Shown: piece after piece, positions 5,733-11,322 of the stretch | Position numbering within the stretch: position 1 is the first letter of the stretch | Layout: each line of letters opens with the position of its first letter | Source: an uncultured Rickettsiales bacterium | GTDB taxonomy: Bacteria > Pseudomonadota > Alphaproteobacteria > Rickettsiales > UBA1997 | Direction: 5' to 3' | DNA: 11,322 bases | NCBI GenBank assembly: GCA_951800555.1 | Contig: CATOJU010000018.1 | Span: forward strand, 1 to 11,322 | The notes under the pieces: model-generated | Seen by the model: the letters and a program-made list of their open reading frames with translations, nothing else | Told to the model about the DNA's origin: nothing | The model's database searches: none | Program-made: the position numbers and the translations under genes

Positions 5733-6899
5733 CTATTTAAACCATTTTTTAAAGAATCCCTCTTTATCATTATTAGTTTTTTGTAGTGATTCATCAAGTT
5801 GTTTACATAAATCTTTTTCACTATTATTCAAATTTTTAGGAACATCAACCTTAATATTCAAATATAAATCACCATATTTTCCAGCATTACCTAAAACAGG
5901 CATACCTTTCCCTGTAACTTTTACTTTATCACCTTGTTGAGTTCCAGCTGGAATTTTAACAGTAGCTTTTCCACCATCAATAGTAGGAACAGATATTTCA
6001 CCACCTATCATAGCAGTCGTAGGTAATATCCCAGCAGTCAAAAATAAATCATTTTTTTCTCTTGTAAATATTTTATGTTTCTTAATATTTACAAAAACAA
6101 ATAAATCACCTGACTTTCCACCATTCGCACCAGCCTCTCCTTCACCAGCAAGTTTAATTTTATTACCAGTATTAACACCAACAGGAATTTTTACAGATAA
6201 AGTTTTAGATTTATTAACCCTACCAGTTCCATTACATTTTTTACAAGGATTTTTAATAACTTTCCCCATTCCCCTGCACTTTCTGCAAGTTTGTTCTACT
6301 ATAAAAAATCCCTGTTGCGATCTAACTGTTCCAGTTCCATTACAATCTGGGCAAGTAGTTGTACCACTTCCATCAGCCGAACCGCTACCTTTACAATCCT
6401 CACATTGCATCATAGCAGTAAAAGTAACATCAACTATTTTTCCACTATAGGCTTCTTCTAAAGTTAAATCTACATCATATCTTAAATCTGAACCATCCAT
6501 ACTACTTTTTCTTGAACTTTTACTTCTTCCTCCTCCCATATCAGCAAATATATCACCAAAAGAATTAAATATATCGCTAAAATCACTAAAATTAGCCTTT
6601 TGAAAACCACCAAAGCCACTACCGAAGCTACCAAATCCGCCAAAACCACCAAATCCGCCAGCTCCACCGCCTCCATTTGTAAATGCACTTTCTCCATATC
6701 TATCATAGGCAGCCTTTTTATCTGGATCTCTTAAAATATCATAAGCCTCAGCAGCTTCTTTAAATTTCGCTTCAGCTTCTTTATTTCCAGGATTTCTATC
6801 AGGATGAAACTCCATTGCTTTTTTTCTATACGCTTTTTTTATCTCTTCTGGTGTTGCATTCTTGCTAACACCTAGAATTTCATAGTAATCTCTTGTCAT
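5733..6899 (-). CDS. dnaJ: Chaperone protein DnaJ (Hsp40)
   Basis: DnaJ delivers unfolded proteins to DnaK and stimulates its ATPase. The 388 residues are a complete type I DnaJ. The J domain (1-70) has HPD at 32-34. A Gly/Phe-rich linker covers about 76-100. Four CxxCxGxG zinc-finger motifs follow: CEDCKGSG (166-173), CPDCNGTG (183-190), CRKCRGMG (205-212) and CKKCNGTG (219-226). The C-terminal substrate-binding domains and dimerisation tail come last. The start MTRDYYEILGV is canonical. The gene ends in TAG. dnaK, its usual upstream neighbour in many bacteria, is not here; the upstream side is the divergent giant gene. A CTTGAAA-containing promoter suggests heat-shock control. Confidence 0.97.
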   Translation of the reverse strand: MTRDYYEILGVSKNATPEEIKKAYRKKAMEFHPDRNPGNKEAEAKFKEAAEAYDILRDPDKKAAYDRYGESAFTNGGGGAGGFGGFGGFGSFGSGFGGFQKANFSDFSDIFNSFGDIFADMGGGRSKSSRKSSMDGSDLRYDVDLTLEEAYSGKIVDVTFTAMMQCEDCKGSGSADGSGTTTCPDCNGTGTVRSQQGFFIVEQTCRKCRGMGKVIKNPCKKCNGTGRVNKSKTLSVKIPVGVNTGNKIKLAGEGEAGANGGKSGDLFVFVNIKKHKIFTREKNDLFLTAGILPTTAMIGGEISVPTIDGGKATVKIPAGTQQGDKVKVTGKGMPVLGNAGKYGDLYLNIKVDVPKNLNNSEKDLCKQLDESLQKTNNDKEGFFKKWFK

Positions 6900-6931
6900 T
6901 TAGTTAAAAATTTATAAATATTATTAAATAT

Positions 6932-6960
6932 AATATAATATTTATTCTTAAATTTTCAAG
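6932..6960 (-). promoter_or_regulatory. dnaJ: dnaJ promoter, heat-shock-like -35
   Basis: The minus strand has CTTGAAA (6960-6954), followed 16 bases later by TATATT (6937-6932); a TATTAT at 18 bases is the alternative. CTTGAAA is the classic -35 of RpoH (sigma32) promoters, but it also contains TTGAAA, a five-of-six sigma70 -35. No CCCCAT-type -10 follows, so the sigma factor is undecided. The predicted leader is about 25 nt. Confidence 0.45.
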
Positions 6961-7090
6961 TACTTTTTGGTAATGGGATACTACACATATTTTTATTTTT
7001 AATTTTTATAAATTGATATAATAAAAATATTATTTTAATAATAAATTTTATCAAAAGTTAAAATAACTTCTTCAAAACATTCAAAAAATT

Positions 7091-7119
7091 CTTGAAAAAA
7101 TAAATTCCCATTGTAAAGT
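7091..7119 (+). promoter_or_regulatory. possible promoter of the giant fusion gene
   Basis: CTTGAAA (7091-7097) contains TTGAAA, followed after 16 bases by TAAAGT (7114-7119, four of six). The same CTTGAAA heptamer stands before dnaJ on the other strand of this spacer. A CCCATT at 7107-7112 is too close (9 bases) for a standard sigma32 pair. No Shine-Dalgarno precedes the ATG at 7147. Confidence 0.3.
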
Positions 7120-7146
7120 ATCATCAAAATAGATTATTTTAGCACA

Positions 7147-10100
7147 ATGAGAGAAGAAAATAAACAAACAAATAGCAATCAAATGTTTCAAGAAAAAAAT
7201 TCTTTTAACATTTTATCATTAAAACTTTTTAAAAAATTTTTAACAAATTCAAATATAATTACAATAACATTTTTAACAGCTATTTGCATAATCAGTATTT
7301 TAACATTAACAAATAATTCTTTCGCTGCCTTCACAGCTCAAGAAATGGAAGAATTTCAGGGTAACGAAATAATATCTGGTATGTGCTACGTATATAAAAT
7401 AATGAATAGTAATTTAACCAAAGCACTAGGTGCTGCATTCGTTATGGGAACTGGATGGTTATTTTTTTTTGGTGGTATAAAAAGTTGGCATTATGTATTA
7501 AGTTTAAGTGTAGGAGTAACTCTTATATTTGGTGGCGTCGAACTTGCAAATATAATAAGCAGAAATGATTACACTTGTACAAAAGTAATAGAAAATTCAG
7601 ATAAAGATGAAAATACCGGAATAGGAGCTTCAGCAAAAACAACCTATACAATAAGAGAAATAGATATTTTTTCCCCAGGTCAAGAATGGAAAATTTGTGA
7701 CAAAGATATAACAAATTTAAACCTTGCAAACTGCGAGTCAATAGATGAAAATGATGAAATATCAGTAGATGATGATAGAGATTTAGTTTTATTTAAATGT
7801 CAATATAATTATGCTAAATTACTTGATAATGTATATTTAAAATATAGATATAACAAAGCAGATAAATTAGCCGGAAGTTTTATTTTAGTAAATAGTATGA
7901 ATACAAGTTCAACAGGAGCAGATAGTATTTTAGAACAACTTAAATGTAAACCAAGTTGCAATTTATCAAAATTAAATGAATTACTAGGAATTTACCAAGC
8001 TGAAACTAATAAAACAAATAAAGGTGAAATTGTAATATTAGACAATTCTGGTAAAATAAAAGAAGAAAAATATGTTACAATGGGAACAAAAATTGATCTA
8101 AATTGTTTAAACGGGCTTGAAGAACGCGATGAAAATGATAAACCTAATAAATCGGGTTTAATAGCTATTTGTAATAATGGAGAATTTGAAATTAAAGGTA
8201 GTTGTAAAGGTAAATGTAATTTAGAAGATTATAAAGAAAAAAACATTTTTACAGAATGGCAAAAATATAATACAGAAACGAAAACTTGGGTAGATTCAAA
8301 AGATAATATTTTTTTATATGGTGATAAAGTAAGAATAAAAACCTGCAATGAAAAAGATGGCTATGCTTTTGAAACAAATTTAACATCGTCTGGTGAAAAT
8401 GTATTATCAGACAACGATAAATTAGTTATAGTTTGTAGTAGTATAGGCAATTCTGGTGTTTGGATACCGAAAGCTGGCGGAAAATCTTGTAGTAAATTTT
8501 GTAGATTAAATAGCTATATTCATTATAGCGAAAATGTATGGAGAAAAAATTGCAATATTTTAGATGGTTGTACTGAAGATTTAAAAAATGGTGAAATTTT
8601 ATTTAAAGCTGGTAGTAAACTTGGAGTTGTTGATTGCACTGATAAATCAATATACAGTTTAGACACATCAAAAAAAACTTTAAGAATTACTTGCAATGAT
8701 TCTAAAGAATGGGAAGAAGATAATGGAACTAGATGCCTTAAAAAATGTAATCCTGATAAAATAAAATTTTATGATTATGCTGATGATTGGAATTTATGTA
8801 TAGAAGGAAAATGTTCTATTGTAAAATTTGAAAAAATTGGAGAACTTAAAAATGGTGATACAATACAACAATTAACTTGTAAAAGAGGTTATGATTTTAA
8901 TGATAAAGAAAAAAGTACAATATTCAGCTGTAATGATGGAAAATTTGATAGATTAAACAATTATTATGATGAAATATGTATGCCAAAATGCTATTTAAAG
9001 CTTTTAGGTGATTTTGACAATTCTTCATATACTTGGATAGAAACTGACAAAAATGGGAATATATTAACACCACAAAATAAAATTAAAGTAGAAGAAATGG
9101 GTGAGAAAGAAAAAAGTAGTTATACGCATTATTTTGCTTTAAATGAATGTAAAGAAGGATTTGAAAAGGTTGATTATACTACTGAAAGTAGTACTGGAAT
9201 TGATAATAAAAGCACGATCATATATTGTAATGAATATGACACTTGGCAAGTCACAAAACAAGAAGTAAAATGCAATACTAAAAAATGTCAATTTGACTTG
9301 AATACAATAAAGGCCAATATAGGAGAAACAAATTACAATAAATTAGGATTAAGTTATAGCAGTCAATGGACAGAAATAAAAGGCAACAATAGAACAAATT
9401 ATACAATAATGACAAGCAATCCAAATTATAAATTTGATTATGGAACAACGATTACTTTAAATTCTTGTGTCAATAGTACTAGCACATATTTATTTGGTAA
9501 TAAAGACACAACATTAACTTGTAATGCAAATGGAGAATGGCAATTATTAACTAGTGTAACAGATAATACTACTAAAAGATGTAAAACTGGAATATGTAAA
9601 AATGGGCCTATAAGTTTAATTGCTAATAGTGCTATTGTAAGTGCTAGTAATACTGCTAATAATATGTTTAATGCAGATGGTAGCCAGGCAACTTTCAATA
9701 AAGATAATTTGAATAATGTATATTATGGTAATAATACGACATTAAAAAGTAGTTGTAATAGTGGGTACTTTAAGGTGGGAACTGAAATAAAATATACCTG
9801 CAATAATGGTACTTGGACTAATAGTGGCAGTTGTATAAAAGTATGTAATGGAGGGCCTACTAATGTGGTGGCTAATAGTACTGTCGTAAGTGGTAGTGGT
9901 AGTAGGTATGATTCTACTGGTAATAAAGTAAATTTTAATAAGAATAGTTTAATTGGTTATTATTATGCTGATGGTTATACTATACAAGGTAATTGTAATA
10001 GTGGGTATACTAAGGTTGGAGATGTGAAATATACCTGTAATAATGGTAGTTGGAATAGTAGTGGTAAATGTGAAAGAGCTCGATGTAATTCTCCCTATTG

Positions 10101-11307
10101 TGATGGAGTAGAATTAGATATAAGTAATATTACTATAACAAGTGGCACTGGCATAACATGTGATTCAAATGAATTTGTAAAAAATTTTAATATCAAGGAA
10201 GTTAAAAACTCTTTATACCAGATTGGCTATATTATTCAAGCAAAATGTAATGATGGATATCTTAACCTTAGCACTGAAAAGTTAACATACACATGCAAAG
10301 AATATAAACATTGGGGTTCATCAGTAGCACTTTGGTCAGAATATGGATCTTGTACAAAAGTATGCAAAGGAAAAGATATACCACAAATTGAAAATATTTC
10401 TTTTACAGAAGGAGAAGGTAATATATATAATTCAGATGGAAATTCAGTAAATTTTAATGCAAATCAAATAAGTGATTATTATTATAAAAGTGGTTATATT
10501 ATTAAAGGTAATTGTAAAAGTGGATATTCTAAATCTGGAATTGTGAGTTATATTTGTAATAATGATGGTACTTGGAAAAATTATGTAAAATATGAATATA
10601 ATAATGGTAAGCTCCAAAGATTTCAACCAAGTGATTATTGTTTTTTAGAAAATGGTGATAATATAGAATTAATTGCCTATGGAGCTCAAGGTGGAGGGGG
10701 TAATGGAGGTTACGGTGGTAAAATGAGTGGAAATTACAAAGTAGATATTAATAAAACATTATATATTTATCTTGGTAGAAAAGGTACTACTAGTACTATT
10801 AATAATAGTACTATCAATTATGGTGGAGGAGCAACTCATATTAGAACAGAAAAGGCCTTTATTATAATTGCTTCTAATACTAATAATGAAAATACCTTAA
10901 TAGTAGCTGGTGGTGGAGGAGGAGGTGTTCCTGGTGAGTCAGGTGGAGGTGGCGGAGGAAAAATAGCAGAAAAAAGGAAATTGCAATATTCAGATGGCAC
11001 AACAAAAGTTATATGTAACGGGGGGACACAATTTAGCGGCGGTACTGGTGTTGGTAATGGTGAAAAAATTATAGGTGCCTCTTCAAATCTTGGATCTTTT
11101 GATTATATAGGTGGTGGTGATGGATGGTATGGTGGAGGAAGTGGAAGAGATGATGGTAATTGGAGTGTTTATTCAAATGGATCATATGAGGGTAAAAGTT
11201 TTTCATTGGGATGTGGTGGTTCTGGACATTGTGGTAATAAAATTACTAATTGTAGCGGAAATAATGGAGTTAGAAGTGGGGATGCAATAGTTGAGATTAG
11301 TTGGTAG
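7147..11307 (+). CDS. VirB2/TrbC-like pilin fused to Sushi-like repeats and a Gly-rich (ALK/LTK-type) domain
   Basis: This is a 1386-residue exported protein. Residues 1-60 form a long signal peptide: polar/basic N-region, hydrophobic core about 37-53, likely cleavage near NNSFA/AF. Residues 61-140 resemble mature VirB2/TrbC T4SS pilin: short acidic N-terminus, MCYVYKIMNSNLTKALGAAF, helix 93-110 ending FFFGG, IKSW, then helix 116-137 with VGVTLIFGGVELANII. Residues 141-266 are unassigned. About ten four-cysteine modules of 80-100 residues follow (271-1165), joined by C-x(3-4)-C; the later ones match the Sushi/CCP pattern C-x2-GY-x3-G...YTC-NNG-x-W...C. Residues 1165-1386 are a Gly-rich domain (GAQGGGGNGGYGG, GGGATHIRT, LIVAGGGGGG). 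A surface adhesin or decorated pilin is inferred. It is divergent from dnaJ, with no other T4SS genes in the window. Complete, ending in TAG. Confidence 0.8.
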   Translation: MREENKQTNSNQMFQEKNSFNILSLKLFKKFLTNSNIITITFLTAICIISILTLTNNSFAAFTAQEMEEFQGNEIISGMCYVYKIMNSNLTKALGAAFVMGTGWLFFFGGIKSWHYVLSLSVGVTLIFGGVELANIISRNDYTCTKVIENSDKDENTGIGASAKTTYTIREIDIFSPGQEWKICDKDITNLNLANCESIDENDEISVDDDRDLVLFKCQYNYAKLLDNVYLKYRYNKADKLAGSFILVNSMNTSSTGADSILEQLKCKPSCNLSKLNELLGIYQAETNKTNKGEIVILDNSGKIKEEKYVTMGTKIDLNCLNGLEERDENDKPNKSGLIAICNNGEFEIKGSCKGKCNLEDYKEKNIFTEWQKYNTETKTWVDSKDNIFLYGDKVRIKTCNEKDGYAFETNLTSSGENVLSDNDKLVIVCSSIGNSGVWIPKAGGKSCSKFCRLNSYIHYSENVWRKNCNILDGCTEDLKNGEILFKAGSKLGVVDCTDKSIYSLDTSKKTLRITCNDSKEWEEDNGTRCLKKCNPDKIKFYDYADDWNLCIEGKCSIVKFEKIGELKNGDTIQQLTCKRGYDFNDKEKSTIFSCNDGKFDRLNNYYDEICMPKCYLKLLGDFDNSSYTWIETDKNGNILTPQNKIKVEEMGEKEKSSYTHYFALNECKEGFEKVDYTTESSTGIDNKSTIIYCNEYDTWQVTKQEVKCNTKKCQFDLNTIKANIGETNYNKLGLSYSSQWTEIKGNNRTNYTIMTSNPNYKFDYGTTITLNSCVNSTSTYLFGNKDTTLTCNANGEWQLLTSVTDNTTKRCKTGICKNGPISLIANSAIVSASNTANNMFNADGSQATFNKDNLNNVYYGNNTTLKSSCNSGYFKVGTEIKYTCNNGTWTNSGSCIKVCNGGPTNVVANSTVVSGSGSRYDSTGNKVNFNKNSLIGYYYADGYTIQGNCNSGYTKVGDVKYTCNNGSWNSSGKCERARCNSPYCDGVELDISNITITSGTGITCDSNEFVKNFNIKEVKNSLYQIGYIIQAKCNDGYLNLSTEKLTYTCKEYKHWGSSVALWSEYGSCTKVCKGKDIPQIENISFTEGEGNIYNSDGNSVNFNANQISDYYYKSGYIIKGNCKSGYSKSGIVSYICNNDGTWKNYVKYEYNNGKLQRFQPSDYCFLENGDNIELIAYGAQGGGGNGGYGGKMSGNYKVDINKTLYIYLGRKGTTSTINNSTINYGGGATHIRTEKAFIIIASNTNNENTLIVAGGGGGGVPGESGGGGGGKIAEKRKLQYSDGTTKVICNGGTQFSGGTGVGNGEKIIGASSNLGSFDYIGGGDGWYGGGSGRDDGNWSVYSNGSYEGKSFSLGCGGSGHCGNKITNCSGNNGVRSGDAIVEISW
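9595..10611 (+). repeat. four most alike Sushi-like modules (coding tandem repeat)
   Basis: Protein units 817-899, 900-979, 980-1072 and 1073-1155 share a plan: C, then variable, then NFNxNxxxxYYYxxGYxIxGNCxSGY, then YTCNNGxW. The first two units are also alike at DNA level around their 3' halves (9752-9840 and 9988-10074), with shared words such as tgtaatagtgggta and aaatatacctg. The third unit is the most diverged and has an extra CDxxxF insertion. Confidence 0.75.
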
Positions 11308-11322
11308 AAAATAATTTTATAT

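Noticed and set aside
6482..6706. A 74-codon minus-strand frame within dnaJ
   Set aside because: It is a frame-shifted reading of the Gly/Phe linker (GGN repeats read as Val/Leu/Ala). DnaJ in the main frame is intact.
9438..9698. Minus-strand frames inside the giant gene (also 7523-7741 and 10444-10626)
   Set aside because: They are antisense to the cysteine-module frame. The hydrophobic products come from the complement of Asn/Ser/Thr-rich codons, with no ribosome-binding sites.
9595..10611. Possible CRISPR array or non-coding tandem repeat
   Set aside because: The repeats are coding, about 240-280 bp long, diverged, and keep frame and cysteine spacing; there are no short identical repeats with unique spacers.

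Overview
The window is very AT-rich DNA that looks like a reduced-genome, host-associated alphaproteobacterium, most plausibly of the Rickettsiales or a similar endosymbiont group. This is inferred from the strong A/T bias, long empty spacers, short or absent Shine-Dalgarno sites, a eukaryote-like protein kinase, and a large surface-type protein with eukaryote-like modules. All genes read with the standard bacterial code: Trp is TGG and the stops used are TAA and TAG.

Layout. 1-1008 (minus): tolQ-tolR, the proton-driven part of the Tol-Pal envelope system; tolR runs off the left edge. 1077-2072 (plus): rluD, a 23S rRNA pseudouridine synthase, followed by an 11-bp hairpin. 2147-2626 (minus): a TM2-domain membrane protein with its own promoter. 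2627-3120: a gene-free spacer with palindromes, a GC-richer tandem repeat and two copies of a short dispersed repeat. 3121-3358 (minus): rpmH (ribosomal protein L34) followed 10 bp later by tRNA-Pro(UGG), with a promoter upstream and an AT-only terminator downstream. 3359-3724: a second spacer, carrying the rpmH promoter and the kinase promoter. 3725-5089 (plus): a complete eukaryote-like Ser/Thr kinase with a coiled-coil-prone tail; a further copy of the dispersed repeat lies just after it. 5212-6899 (minus): dnaJ and a gamma-class carbonic-anhydrase-like hexapeptide protein, 8 bp apart and probably one operon. 7147-11307 (plus): a 1386-residue cysteine-rich protein, divergent from dnaJ.

The highlight is the last gene. 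Its first ~140 residues read as a VirB2/TrbC-type T4SS pilin: long signal peptide, small mature N-terminus, two membrane helices and the FFGG-SW...IFGG pattern. This is fused in frame to about ten tandem four-cysteine modules resembling Sushi/CCP (complement-control) repeats, joined by C-x(3-4)-C linkers. It ends in a glycine-rich domain resembling that of ALK/LTK receptors, with the GAQGG and LIVAGGGGGG signatures. I am not aware of a described pilin-Sushi-Gly-rich fusion. It would make sense as a surface adhesin, or as a decorated pilin of a Rickettsiales-type vir system.

The housekeeping genes (tolQR, rluD, rpmH, tRNA-Pro, dnaJ) form the conserved background. The kinase and the giant fusion are the likely accessory, host-interaction genes placed between them.
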